Origin: Mimachlamys varia
Taxonomy: Eukaryota > Mollusca > Bivalvia > Pectinida > Pectinidae
Length of the DNA: 64,000 nucleotides
Reading direction: 5' to 3'
Assembly: GCA_947623455.1 (NCBI GenBank)
Contig: OX392527.1
Coordinates: 47,350,401 to 47,414,400 of the forward strand
A program made the position numbers and the translations under genes. Shown piece after piece: positions 19,501 through 29,640 of this stretch (within the stretch, counting starts at the first letter, position 1; every line of letters begins with the position of its first letter). The notes beneath the pieces are model-generated. The model had not been told where the DNA came from and ran no database searches. It saw only the letters and a list, made by a program, of their open reading frames with translations.

Positions 19501-21374
19501 TCACCACATCATGTCACCATATTATATCATCATGTCACCACGTCATGTCATCGTGTCACCACGTCATGTCATCACGTCACCACGTCATGTCATCATGTCG
19601 CCATATTTTATCATCATGCCACCACGTCATGTCATCATGTCGCCTATTATATCATCATGTCACCACGTCATGTCATCATATTATAGCATCATGTCACCAC
19701 GTCATGTAATCATATTATAGCATCATGTCACCACGTCATGTCATCATATTATAGCATCATGTCATCGCGTCATGTCATCATATTATAGCATCATGTCAAC
19801 ACGTCATGTCATTATATTATAGCATCATGTCACCACGTGATGTCATCATGTCACCACGTAATGTCATCATATTGTAGCATCATGTCAACACGTCATGTCA
19901 TCATTTTATAGCATCATGTCCACACGTCATGTCATCATGTCACCACGTCATGTCATATTATAGCATCATGTCACTCCGTCATGTCATCATGTCACCACGT
20001 CATGTCATCATGTCACCACGTCATGTCTTCATATTATAGCAACATGTCACCACGTCATGTCATCATGTCACAACGATATGTCATCATATTATATCATCAT
20101 GTCACCACGTCATGTCATCATGTCACCACGTCATGTCTTCATATTATAGCAACATGTCACCACGTCATGGCATCATGTCACCACATCAAATCATGTATAA
20201 TATTGGTACATGATGACATGACTTGGTGACATGATGATATAACATGGTGACATGATGACATCACGTGGTGACATGATGATATAATATGGCGACATGATGA
20301 CATCACGTGGTGACATGATGATATAATATGGCGACATGGTAACATCACGTGGTGACATGATGACATGTCTTTGTGACATGATGACATGACATGATGCTAT
20401 AACATGGCGACTTGTTGCTATAAAACCCACGGTCTTAAGGCAGCTATGGCGTTCCATATATTTCAATGGAGGTTTAAATTGAGCTAAATGGAGTTAAATT
20501 TAGTCGAGTATGCATAGTGAGGCTCGCTTGAACGCCTACCGGAGCGTACAGAAGTAGGGTATTTCAGATTAGTTGTTGATATTATTCAGGAATACATTAA
20601 CTTTTGACAGAACAGTGATGTATAACTTACAAGAGACATCATATGGTGACTTACATATACTTTGTAGATATGTATGTGGGATAGCTCTACACACCACATT
20701 AATTCATCGCGACGGGGAAAATAAAATTTTGAATTTGCTTTTTTTTCTGTTGAGATAAATGGCCGGGAAAGATTATGTTCCTATAAAGTTAGTTTCACGT
20801 TGGGAGGATAACATCGGAAGGTAGCAACCTGATGTGGAAGATCTTAACATAGGCAACATGGTAGGATGCTAACCTTTCGCCTCGTTATTTAAAAAAGAAA
20901 TATGACCAGAAGTGACCAAAAGCGATCATAGTTTTATAAAACCTACTGATATTTAAACTTAAACACATATATTTAAAGTTAGTTTTAGATATATTATTGA
21001 CTAAACACATTTATTATTTCAATCTAACTTCCATCGCAAGTTAATATATATATATCAGTCACCTAGCTGGTTTAATAGGTCATTGTAAAAATATACACAA
21101 ATAACTAGTGATAAAGGTGGACAATTTGGTTTTGTTTTGTTTTACTTCCTCATATAAGGACTTAGGAGAGACTCGTTCAGTACGACCAGTAGGAAAGGCT
21201 AATGAAATGCATTTGAAATTATGTCGGTATCAATTATACTTGCCCTACACGACACATTCCATTTAATCTTTCACTCTTATAGTACTAACAAACCTTTTGA
21301 GTAAAGACAAGATTACTTACCATCCGTATTTCACCTTTTCTGTAGAGAAGGACAGATAAATTCTGGTCCGCCAT
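7353..21374 (-). CDS. SORD: Sorbitol dehydrogenase, exons 1-7 (C-terminal exons outside the window)
   Basis: Zinc-dependent medium-chain dehydrogenase/reductase that oxidises sorbitol to fructose with NAD+ (polyol pathway, cytosol). Exons on the minus strand: 21374-21321, 15908-15875, 15232-15181 continuing at 14116-14004, 13711-13552, 9758-9640, 9243-9178 and 7528-7353. All junctions are GT-AG and in phase. Visible landmarks: PIPEPGPG, catalytic-zinc region GICGSDVH and GHEGSG, a four-cysteine structural-zinc loop (TCRMC..C..NLC), EPLSV, and the Rossmann motif GSGPIG. The last 80-100 residues should lie beyond the gypsy 1 insertion, left of the window. Exon 3 is interrupted by a ~1.06-kb LINE, so this allele probably gives no normal enzyme. 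Transposable elements also occupy introns 1, 4, 6 and 7. Confidence 0.93.
8150..8520 (+). repeat. tRNA-derived SINE, copy 1 (SORD intron 6)
   Basis: The head has pol III promoter-like boxes (A box near TGGTCGGGTGGTTAACA, B box GGTTCGATCC at about 8205-8215). It is followed by a body shared with the copy at 42630-43250, including ATAGGGAGATATTA and ACTAGTAGTT...AGGCAGC. Confidence 0.65.
8840..8870 (+). repeat. poly-T/poly-G tract
   Basis: A T-run followed by about 20 G; simple sequence in SORD intron 6. Confidence 0.8.
9178..9243 (-). CDS. SORD: SORD exon 6
   Basis: 66 nt, acceptor ggtccag, donor gtaaga. Encodes [20 protein letters not shown], completing the GSGPIG nucleotide-binding motif started in exon 5. 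Confidence 0.9.
9568..9642 (-). repeat. SORD: Triplicated donor-like motif next to SORD exon 5
   Basis: The genuine donor region GTCAG|GTAGGTCGT is followed in the intron by two further GTCATGTAGGTCGT copies, about 30 bp apart. Confidence 0.6.
9640..9758 (-). CDS. SORD: SORD exon 5
   Basis: 119 nt. Encodes [20 protein letters not shown] through [12 protein letters not shown]; the glutamate of EPLSV is a family hallmark. Donor CAG|GTAGGT; the donor-proximal sequence is repeated twice more in the intron. Confidence 0.92.
10140..10460 (+). repeat. Diverged inverted repeat, left copy
   Basis: Matches the reverse complement of about 16098-16520 from GTCGACTGCTGAC through CTCTTGTACTTT, including a 31-codon open block ([20 protein letters not shown]). 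The left copy is interrupted at 10460 by gypsy 2 and continues for about 20 bases at 13406. Confidence 0.65.
10461..11502 (-). repeat. Gypsy 2 3' LTR, ~1042 bp
   Basis: Bounded by TG...CA, with the CTTT target duplication on the outer side and the polypurine tract on the inner side. Confidence 0.75.
11862..13370 (-). CDS. Gypsy 2 integrase fragment
   Basis: Open frame of about 500 aa without a natural start. It begins at the deletion junction ([11 protein letters not shown]) and runs through the rve core with the D-D-E triad ([23 protein letters not shown]), a GPY/F-like region ([12 protein letters not shown]) and an acidic tail. The zinc-binding N-terminus is lost with the rest of pol. It differs clearly from gypsy 1 integrase, so it belongs to another family. 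Residual pseudogene of a mobile element. Confidence 0.85.
   Translation of the reverse strand: MLRKTPTNQRVPLVNIVTTQPMEIVSMDYLTLETCKGGYSYVLVVTDLFTRYTQAYPTRNMSAKTTADTLLGYIQHYGIPRRFHSDQGANFCGEVIRYLCQMLHIDKTRTSPYHPSGNGSCERFNRTLMNMLGTLDETQKKDWKRFLGPLTYAYNCTRHDSTGYSPFQLMFGRQPRLPVDLVFGIGESEGTTRIPEYVKSLRKRMSQSFDLASRKAKEAQHRQKVTYDLKARHAWLDIDDRVLVKILAFEGRHKLANRWESDVYIVIGQENKDIPVYRVRKENGEGKVRTLHRNHLLPVGSLPFQEKPVELIRPHPVPRTRTCRNQRGQAAELEQVHASSSDDDSSDDMEMDVPTYILRPPISDRGSGAIGEPNSESDNQKDTTDEDEDFLLEDALEAEDVPPVASPIPHAAPPDRPRRSHIEQPTRPRESPAPAPRRSGRQRQQPFWMRSGEYVCSQQTTLPPLTSNWLEKARFLLEVTSGDAFRNMPDMARDALLQILKS
13552..13711 (-). CDS. SORD: SORD exon 4
   Basis: 160 nt with acceptor tttgtag and donor gtgagc. Encodes [14 protein letters not shown], then [11 protein letters not shown] and [12 protein letters not shown]. 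The four cysteines keep the structural-zinc pattern that human SORD has lost. Confidence 0.9.
14004..14116 (-). CDS. SORD: SORD exon 3, 3' part (after the LINE insertion)
   Basis: Resumes with the base completing the Phe codon, then [11 protein letters not shown], the catalytic-zinc GHEGSG and KTLKIG, and donor gtaagt at 14003. When the duplicated target is counted once, the two parts give a single 165-nt exon in frame. Confidence 0.88.
14117..15189 (+). mobile_element. 5'-truncated LINE inserted in SORD exon 3
   Basis: Non-LTR retrotransposon 3' end (14126-15180), antisense to SORD. It is flanked by the 9-bp duplication AAATGAACA (14117-14125, 15181-15189) and ends with AATAAAATTTATTGAAATTG followed by at least 16 A. 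Its first ~140 bp encode a zinc-knuckle-like LINE ORF2 C-terminus ([20 protein letters not shown]), stop TAG at 14267. About 900 bp of 3' UTR follow. All signs point to target-primed reverse transcription. Confidence 0.82.
15181..15232 (-). CDS. SORD: SORD exon 3, 5' part (before the LINE insertion)
   Basis: Acceptor ttcgtaacag. Encodes [18 protein letters not shown]. It then runs straight into the poly-A end of an antisense LINE instead of a splice donor. The coding sequence resumes at 14116, and the 9 bp AAATGAACA (plus strand) occur at both edges. Confidence 0.87.
15875..15908 (-). CDS. SORD: SORD exon 2 (34-nt microexon)
   Basis: Acceptor taacag, donor gtgagc. Encodes [11 protein letters not shown] plus one base that joins with exon 3 to form Glu. 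It is very small but in phase on both sides and matches the conserved PIPEPGP segment. Confidence 0.88.
16098..16520 (-). repeat. Diverged inverted repeat, right copy
   Basis: Inverted relative to 10140-10460, with an internal ~110-bp tandem duplication. The 31-codon block [20 protein letters not shown] and following residues is kept, with three replacement and two silent changes. I do not recognise the peptide. Confidence 0.65.
16540..17584. other. SORD intron 1, no recognised feature
   Basis: No exon-like frame, RNA gene or clear repeat seen in this kilobase. Confidence 0.5.
17585..17735. repeat. Penelope flank, left arm
   Basis: Reverse complement of 18225-18375 with few mismatches, e.g. 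GACTAGTACGATATGTACCC. Confidence 0.75.
17820..18236 (-). pseudogene. Penelope-type GIY-YIG endonuclease remnant
   Basis: The 105-codon ATG-started frame (18137-17820) contains [32 protein letters not shown] and [19 protein letters not shown], matching the conserved tail of Penelope-like GIY-YIG domains. Upstream in the same frame are CVYKIGCQN and NASYIG, separated by a TGA at a position where the family usually has Cys. It is therefore inactivated, and it is truncated at the inverted-repeat junction. Confidence 0.75.
18225..18375. repeat. Penelope flank, right arm
   Basis: Inverted partner of 17585-17735. The CTGACGA...GAAAC core is on the plus strand here and on the minus strand in the left arm. 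Confidence 0.75.
18420..20457. mobile_element. Foldback-like element made of a 21-bp satellite
   Basis: The ends are inverted copies (18420-18470 and 20403-20457; ATGGAACG(T/C)CATAGCTGCC). Between them is a 21-bp tandem repeat, CATCATGTCACCACGTCATGT, about 80 copies in plus orientation (18464-20205) and about nine in the opposite orientation (20216-20412). The arms turn around near 20205-20215. Terminal inverted repeats built of tandem units are the hallmark of foldback elements. Long frames on either strand are artefacts of the 21-bp (7-codon) period. Confidence 0.6.
20458..21320. other. SORD intron 1, no recognised feature
   Basis: AT-rich intronic sequence between the foldback element and exon 1; nothing identified. 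Confidence 0.5.
21321..21374 (-). CDS. SORD: SORD exon 1
   Basis: Begins at ATG ([18 protein letters not shown], 18 codons) and ends with donor gtaagt. It matches the N-terminus of the family. Intron 1 is 5.4 kb long. Confidence 0.88.
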
Positions 21375-22157
21375 GATGAATGGGTCGCTCTTACACAATT
21401 ATCACCTATCAATTTGTGTTCTACTTCAACCTCGGCAATACCGGTAGGTGCCGTGTAGTCGTTTTTAATGATATCCTGCGAGGGAACAACGAGTTACACC
21501 GAAACACCTCCCGAAACTTTAGAAACTATCCCAAACCTCTCACCAACACGCCAACGAGATAAATATTAGAACACATTAATAAATTCGCCTTTTAACGTAC
21601 CTTTGACGGGGGTGTAGCTGGGGGTATTTTGATGTGCAAGCCCTGCGACGTTTACATTGGCGGGGGGGGGGGGGGGGTTGCTTCTGGAGAAAAATCACAT
21701 TTGGACTTCAAATGGTGCCATTGTTTGTTTTTTTTTTTTTTTGACTAGTTTGAATAATCATTGTCTGGCTTATCATTTTACAAAGCAGAAATGGAATACA
21801 ATATGTTTTACTTCCATGATGTATGGAAACAAAAATCGTTATCCATACCTTTCTTAGGTCATTTACTCGTCGGTAAGTAATAACAGAGATATACAAGAGA
21901 TCCCAGAGGGATCTTGGCGGCCACCATTGATGATTTTTCATTAATTCTTAGAAAGCTGGATCTTTTCCCTTATTTTTTTTCTTTCATTTTTGTATTTAAT
22001 CGTAGTTCTTTGAATATTTCTTGAAAATTAATAATATATGTAAGAAGGTTTCTTATCGGGAGTTTTGTTTTTTTCTGATCAAATCCAAATTCCAAATATT
22101 TAAGAAAGGCCCATCTTGTGTTTCTTAAAAAAAAATAACCATAATGTACTTCCATAG
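21375..22157. other. SORD upstream region
   Basis: Presumed promoter side of SORD. A poly-G tract (about 21662-21678) and a T-run (about 21729-21743) are present. AGAGATCCCAGAGGGATCTT near 21897 looks like the edge of an interspersed repeat. No TATA box could be assigned. Confidence 0.4.
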
Positions 22158-22538
22158 TTAAAGGCCCAATATACGTAACTTCAGGAAATTTTTCGTGATT
22201 CTGAAAAAATCCAGTTGATAACCACGCAAAAATAAGCCTAAAACGAAGTAATCCTGAACGGTAACTAACACGAAACACTTGGCAGAAAAATCCAAAGAAG
22301 TGAAAATAATTCAGGTGGGGCCCACTTCAATAACAAGCCGAAGTTAGAAGACAGTTCAAAATGGACGTGTGTTTACAAATTTCGAGTTTCAATTGCTGCT
22401 GTACCGGTAACCGCGTAATAATTCATCTTGAATATTGCTGATATCAGTTAATCTTAACTAAATCTCTAAATATAAAAAGATATTAAGCTTGATTTTCGCT
22501 TCAAGTTTTGCCGACAGTTACGTATATTGGGCCTTTAA
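22158..22538 (+). mobile_element. MITE with TTAA target duplications, copy 1
   Basis: Element 22162-22534 with TTAA on both sides. Terminal inverted repeats AGGCCCAATATACGTAACT. The TTAA duplication suggests a piggyBac-type (or Kolobok-type) non-autonomous element. Confidence 0.7.
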
Positions 22539-23015
22539 CATAGAAGATGGCCGTCAGTGCAGGCGGCCATATTTCCCCCCTGGAGAAGTCTAAAAATTAT
22601 ACCATTCACGACTAGGGACCAAACAGAACCTGTTCTCAAGACATGGCGATCACAAACTATCACTGTCAAAATCCAAGATTGTCGTCCGAAACCAGATTGT
22701 TTTATGAATCACCTCCACTAACTGGACAACGCACAACTTGGGACCACGGGGAACCTGCATATGAAATTGAGAAGGATCCAACCAAAACTTTTTAAGAATT
22801 AGCAATCTCAATCTATCAATGCAAAATCCAAAATGGCTGCATGTCGGCCATATTGTATTTCAGATCAGTCCAAAAATGTACAGTGCACAACAAGGCACTA
22901 AGTGGAACCTACATATGAAATTTGAGTAAGATCCATGTCAGAAATAGCGATAACAAGAATTGTTTAAGGACGGACGACGGACCGACCACGGACGCAGGGC
23001 GATGTGAATGGTGGT
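22539..23015. repeat. Interspersed repeat between two opposed MITEs
   Basis: Contains internal similarity (AAAATCCAA(G/A)AT..., CATATGAAATT(T)GAG) and ends GGACGGACGACGGACCGACC, the style of a common invertebrate dispersed repeat. No coding frame. Confidence 0.45.
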
Positions 23016-23393
23016 TTAAAGGCCAAATATACGTAACTTTCGGCAAAACTTGAGGAGAAGATTAAGCCTAATGACTTACTATATTTATAGATTCAGTTAA
23101 GATTAACTGATATCAGCAATATTCAAGATGAATTCTTACGCGTGTACTGGTACAACAGCAGTTGAAACGCGCGTCCATTTTGAACTGTCTTCTACCTTCG
23201 ACTTGTTATTGAAATGGGCCCCACCTGAATTATATTCAATTCTTTGAATTTTTTTTGTCAAGAGTTTCTTGATAGTTACCGCTCAGGTTTACTTCGTTTA
23301 AGCCTTATTTTTACAAGATTATCAACTTGACTTTTTTCATATTTTTTCAGCATCCCGAAAAATGTCCTTAAGTTACGTGTATTGGGCCTTTAA
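23016..23393 (-). mobile_element. MITE with TTAA target duplications, copy 2 (inverted)
   Basis: Element 23020-23389, opposite orientation to copy 1, with the same terminal repeats and TTAA flanks. Confidence 0.7.
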
Positions 23394-24090
23394 TAAAACC
23401 ATCTTGATTTACATACGTCTCTGCTAGTATATGGAAGTATATGTAAATATGCGATACATACAACTTAGGATGTAAGAAATTATGCTTGTTTTCTTAAGCA
23501 CAGTTTTGTACAATTCCAACCGGCCTAGTTTCACGAACGTTCGTCAACGAAAGGTAATTCCTTTACTTAAAACTCTCCATAGAAAAGCATAAGAGAAGTA
23601 ACGGGAAAATCTAAGTCAAAGTAATTTTCATTATAATTGTAAAATTGGTGACATTTTGTTTAAAGAGTTACAATATCAGTCGAGTTTTATAGATTAAATT
23701 TCTCGACTTTATACACATACTTTGGAAAATGATGTGCATGCACGGGCTTCTGTGCTTACATGGCAGCTACGCCCCTGCTAGGCTTAATCATCATGACATG
23801 AGGTTGTGTTGTCCTGAATGACAGTTTGATTCGACAATATGTTTGGTTAAGACGATGCAAACATTAAAAATTGCCAATATTTTGCAACTGCAGCTTTGCA
23901 ACGCTGTTCCTCGAAAAGTTTAAATAACTCAACACAACCCGTAATATATGTTTAATATTATAGCTTTTTTCGAAGTACCATTCCAAATTTTAGAAGAATT
24001 GAAGAAAACGCAAAACATTCTGACATTTTCTACATAATGTCTGAAATTGCATCCCTCTAGTAAATATTCCCCCGCGCCCCGTAGCATCAA
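23394..24090. other. Intergenic, no recognised feature
   Basis: No coding frame, RNA gene or repeat identified. Confidence 0.45.
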
Positions 24091-24094
24091 CAAA

Positions 24095-27000
24095 ACGTCT
24101 CCCCCTCTGTCACACCAACAACACATGTCTCCCCCTCTGTAACATCAACAACACATGTCTCCCCCACTGTCACATCAGCAACAAATATCTCCCCCTCTGT
24201 CACACCAACAACACATGTCTCTCCCTCTGTCACATCAACAACACACGTCTCCCCTTCTGTATCACCAACAACACATGTCTCCCCCTCTGTCACATCAACA
24301 ATACATGTCTCCCCTCTGTCACATCAACAACACATATCTCCCCCTCTGTATCACCAACAACACATGTCTCCCCCTCTGTCACACCAACAACACATGTCTC
24401 TCCCTCTGTAACATCAACAACACATGTCTCCCCTTCTGTCACATCAACAACACATGTCTCCTCCTCTGTATCACCAACAACACATGTCTCCCCCTCTGTC
24501 ACATCAACAACACATATCCCCCCTCTGTATCACCAACAACACATGTCTCCCCTCTGTATCACCAACAACACATGTCTCCCCCTCTGTCACATCAACAACA
24601 CATATCTCCCCCTCTGTCACATCAACAACACATGTCTCCCCATCTGTCACATCAACAACACATGTCTCCTCCTCTGTCACACCAACAACACATGTCTCCC
24701 CCTCTGTCACATCAACAACACATATCTTCCCCTCCGTCACGCCAACAACACATGTCTCCCCCTCTGTCACAACAACAACACATATCTCCGCCTCTGTCAC
24801 ATCAACATCTCATGTCTCCCCTTCTGTCACACCAACAACATATATCTCCCCATCTGTCACACCAACAATTCATGTCTCCCCCTCTGTCACACCAACAACA
24901 CATATCTCCCCCTCTGTCACATAACCAACACATGTCTCCCCCTCTGCCACACCAACAGCACATGTTTCCCCCTCTGTCACATCAACAACACACGTCTCCC
25001 CCTCTGTCACACCAACAACTCATGTCTCCCCCTCTGTCACACCAACAACACATGTCTCCCCCTCTGTCACACCAACAACACATGTCTCCGCCTCTGTCAC
25101 ACAAACAACTCATGTCTCCCCCTCTGTCACACCACCAACACATGTCTCCCCTTCTGTCACACCAACAACACATGTCTCCGCCTCTGTCACACAAACAACT
25201 CATGTCTCCCCCTCTGTCACACCAACAACACATGTCTCCCCTTCTGTCACACCAACAACACATGTCTCTCCCTCTGTCACATCAACAACACACGTCTCCG
25301 CCTCCGTCACACAAACAACTCATGTCTCCCCCTCTGTCACACCAACAACACATGTCTCCCCTTCTGTCACACCAACAACACATGTTTCCCCCTCTGTCAC
25401 ATCAACAACACACGTCTCCCCCTCTGTCACACCAACAACTCATGTCTCCCCCTCTGTCACACCAACAACACATATCTCCCCCTCTGTCACACCAACAACA
25501 CATGTCTCCGCCTCTGTCACACAAACAACTCATGTCTCCCCCTCTGTCACACAAACAACTCATGTCTCCCCCTCTGTCACACAAACAACACATGTCTCCC
25601 CCTCTGTCACACCAACAACACATGTCTCCGCCTCTGTCACACAAACAACTCATGTCTCCCCCTCTGTCACACCAACAACACATGTCTCCCCTTCTGTCAC
25701 ACCAACAACACATGTCTCCCCTTCTGTCACACCAACAACACATGTCTCCCCCTCTGTCACACCGACAACACATGTCTCTCCCTCTGTCACACAAACAACT
25801 CATGTCTCCCCCTCTGTCACACCAACAACACATGTCTCCCCTTCTGTCACACCAACAACACATGTCTCCGCCTCTGTCACATTAATAACTAATGACTCCC
25901 CCTCTGTCACATCAACAATACATGTCTCCCCATCTGTCACATCAACAACACATGTCTCCCCCTCTGTAACATCAACAACACATGTCTCCCCTCTGTCACA
26001 CCAACAACACATGTCTCTCCCTCTGTCACACCAACAACACATGTCTCCTCCTCTGTCACACCAACAACACATGTCTCCCCCTCTGTCACATCAACAACAC
26101 ATGTCTCCCCCTCTGTCACATCAACAACACACGTCTCCTCCTCTGTCACACCAACAACACATGTCTCCCCCTCTGTAACATCAACAACACACGTCTCCCC
26201 TTCTGTATCACCAACAACACATGTCTCCCCCTCTGTCACATCAACAATACATGTCTCCCCTCTGTCACATCAACAACACATATCTCCCCCTCTGTATCAC
26301 CAACAACACATGTCTCCCCCTCTGTCACATCAACACCTCATGTCTCCCCCTCTGTAACATCAACAACACATGTCTCCCCCTCTGTCACATCAACAACACA
26401 TGTCTCCTCCTCTGTATCACCAACAACACATGTCTCCCCCTCTGTCACATCAACAACACATATCTTCCCCTCCGTCACGCCAACAACACATGTATCCCCC
26501 TCTGTCACAACAACAACACATATCTCCCCCTCTGTCACATCAACATCTCATGTCTCCCCTTCTGTCACACCAACAACATATATCTCCCCATCTGTCACAC
26601 CAACAATTCATGTCTCCCCCCCTGTCACACCAACAACACATATCTCCCCCTCTGTCACATGACCAACACATGTCTCCCCCTCTGTCACACAAACAACTCA
26701 TGTCTCTCCCTCTGCAACACCAACAGCACATGTTCCCCCCTCTGTCACATCAACAACACACGTCTCCCCCTCTGTCACACCAACAACTCATGTCTCCCCC
26801 TCTGTCACACCAACAACACATGTCTCCCCCTCTGTCACACCAACAACTCATGTCTCCCCCTCTGTCACACAAACAACTCATGTCTCTCCCTCTGTCACAC
26901 CAACAACTCATGGCTCTCCCTCTGTCACACCAACAACACATGTACCACCCTCTGTCACATCAACAACACATGTCTCCCCCTCTGTCACACCAACAACACA

Positions 27001-27740
27001 TGTCTCTCCCTCTGTCACACCAACAACACATATCTCACCCTCTGTCACATCAACAACACATGTACCCCCCTCTGTCACATCAACAACACATGTCTCCCCC
27101 TCTTTCACACACCAACAACACATGTATCCCCCTCTGTCACATCAACAACACATGTCTCCCCCTCTGTCACATCAACAACACATGTCTCCCCTCTGTCACA
27201 TCAACAACACATGTCTCCCCCTCTGTCACATCAACAACACATGTCTCCTTCTCTGTCACATAAACAACACATGTCTTCACCTCTTTCACATAAACAACAT
27301 ATGCCTCTCCCTCTGTCACACGAACAACACATGTCTCCCCCTCTGTCACACCAATAACTCATGTCTCCCCTATGTCACATCAGCAACACATGTCTCCCCC
27401 TTTGTCACATCAGCAACACATGTCTCCCCCTCTGTCACATCAACAACACATATCTCCCCCTCTGTCACACCAACAACACATGTCTCCCCCTCTGTCGCAT
27501 CAGAAACACATGTCTCCGCCTCTGTCACATCAACAACACATGTCTCCCCCTCTGTCACATCAGCAACACATGTCTCCCCCTCTGTCACACAAACAACACA
27601 TGTCTCCCCCTCTGTCACATCAACAACACATGTCTCCCCCTCTGTCACATCAGCAACACATGTCTCCCCCTCTGTCACACAAACAACACTTGTCTCCCCC
27701 TCTGTCACCCTAGCAACACATGTCTCCCTTCTGTGATGTA
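24095..27740 (+). repeat. 30-bp minisatellite, about 120 copies
   Basis: Unit ACACATGTCTCCCCCTCTGT followed by CACATCAACA or CACACCAACA. The plus strand is pyrimidine-rich and nearly free of G outside the ATG and CTG. The period is divisible by three, so frames of up to 576 codons stay open on both strands (HQQHMSPPLS or TEGETCVVGV repeats). They lack any nonrepetitive domain or intron signal and are treated as artefacts. Blocks near 24500-24960 and 26370-26760 share the same private variants, which shows a segmental duplication inside the array. Confidence 0.9.
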
Positions 27741-28149
27741 AACATTTGATAGAGAAATGTCTTGCTGTGACCCACACTTGATATTGTGTTTTGGCAAAAG
27801 GAAACAAGAGCTTCATTTTCAAGTGGTGTAGGCATGGAAATTTTAAAAACTTTGCATTTTCCAAAATCAACTAGAACTTTAAACCGATAGCTGGCTAATA
27901 ACCACCCCCCCCCCCCTCCATCCATGTTGTTTGTAAAATACAGTTTTGTAGTACTGACACTCTGTTTAGAAGTACAAATGCAATGAATTTTGCATGCATA
28001 TGTAAATGTCAAACTCTTCAAATGAAATCAGTAAAATGACCTTTCATTACTTAAATTTATGAAGCAAGTTATTACAACACACATGTCTTACTTTCATGTT
28101 ATGATTATAGGTATAAGTTAGTCCACGGGAAAGCCAATGAGATGAGGAA
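27741..28149. other. Intergenic, poly-C tract
   Basis: Nonrepetitive sequence with a run of about 14 C at 27903-27917; no coding evidence. Confidence 0.45.
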
Positions 28150-28224
28150 ATGATCACTGTAGTGTTTTGGAAGAAATTGTCCAGTAGTCCTCCTCTTCAA
28201 TTACACACAAGTCATGGTCCTTCA

Positions 28225-28740
28225 TATTCCTGTGAAGTTTCAATGAAATTGGCCAATTTGTTTAGAAGGATTTGTCCAGACAATTTTTTTTCTATAGAAA
28301 ACCGGTTTATAATGACTGGTTACCACAGCAACCATAATTTTGAGAAAAGAAAAGTTGCAAGCACATCTACACATGGTCCTTTATACCTGTGTGAAGTTTC
28401 ATTGACACTGGCCAAGTGGTTTAGAAGGATTTTTCCAGACAATTTTTTTTCTATAGAAAACCGGTTTTTGACTTGTTATCATAGCAACCATAATTTTGAG
28501 AAAAGAAATGTTGCATTCACATCTCCACATGATCCTTTATATCTGTGTGAAGTGTCATTGAAATTGGCCAAGCAGTTTAAGAGGAGTTGTCCGGACAAAC
28601 TTTTTCTATAGAAAACCGGTTTATAATGACTGGTTACCATAGCAACCATAATTTTGAGAAAAGAAATGTTTGCATGCACATCTCCACATGATCCTTTATA
28701 TCAGAGTGAAGTTCCATTGAAATTGGCCAAGCGGTTAAGA
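28225..28740 (+). repeat. ~159-bp tandem repeat, 3-4 copies
   Basis: TGTGAAGTTTCAATGAAATT recurs at about 28229, 28388, 28546 and 28704 with the body CTATAGAAAACCGGTTTATA and TTGAGAAAAGAAA. It is followed by GGACAGACAGACAGGC, typical of a dispersed invertebrate repeat. The 153-codon ORF over it is incidental. Confidence 0.75.
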
Positions 28741-29058
28741 GGAGTTTTTTCCTATGGACAGACAGACAGGCTGACTCCAGTATATCCCCTTAACTTCATT
28801 GCCGGGGATATATACAGAAGATATACAGAAGATAGTTTGAAACCACAAACACTACTATTTTTAATAACAGCTTTTTATTAATTTTAAAAATGCTTACAAT
28901 ATAAAACGATCAAAATCAACACTTTACAAATCAATTTGTCAACAAAACAATATATATACATGTACATTGTATTTTCTTGTCATGCCCGTAGTTCAACCTG
29001 ATTTATAATATCTGATACTCATCTCCTCAAATTGTCTTTGCAGCATACACATCTATAC

Positions 29059-29640
29059 TTGTAACAACACAATTACACCACGTACACATTTACACCTCTA
29101 ATACACGTCAGCCAAATACACATTTACACCTGTAATACAATTACACCACGTACACATTTACACCTCTAATACACGTCAGCCAAATACACATTTACACCTG
29201 TAATACAATTACACCACGTACACATTTACACCTCTAATACACGTCAGCCAAATACACATTTACACCTGTAATACAATTACACCACGTACACATTTACACC
29301 TGTAAAACACATAAGCCAAATACACATTTACACCTGTGATACAATTACACCACGTACACATTTACACCTGTAATACACGTAAGCCAAATACACATTTACA
29401 CTTGTAATACACATAAGCCAAATACACATTTACACTTGTAATACACATAAGCCAAATACACATTTACACCTGTAATACAATTACACCATGTACACATTTA
29501 CACCTGTAATACAATTAAACCTCATACACATTTACACCTGTGATACAATTACACCAAATACACATTTGCACTTGTAATGCAATTACACCAAAAATACATT
29601 TACACCTGTATTCCAATTACACCGAATACACATTTTTTAA
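29059..29640 (+). repeat. ~64-bp tandem repeat (two 32-bp halves)
   Basis: Alternating ACACATTTACACCT(C/G)TAATAC halves, followed by ACGTCAGCCAAAT or AATTACACCACGT. It is regular at the left and decays toward 29640. Confidence 0.8.

Noticed and set aside
18464..19720. 418- and 342-codon ORFs over the 21-bp array
   Set aside because: Same reason: repeat period of seven codons with no stop in the unit.
24155..25885. 576-codon ORF (and several others on both strands) over the 30-bp array
   Set aside because: Pure tandem repeat with a period divisible by three; open frames occur in several frames and both strands, with no domain, signal or splice structure.
28150..28611. 153-codon ORF
   Set aside because: Follows the 159-bp tandem repeat, whose period is divisible by three; no recognisable domain.
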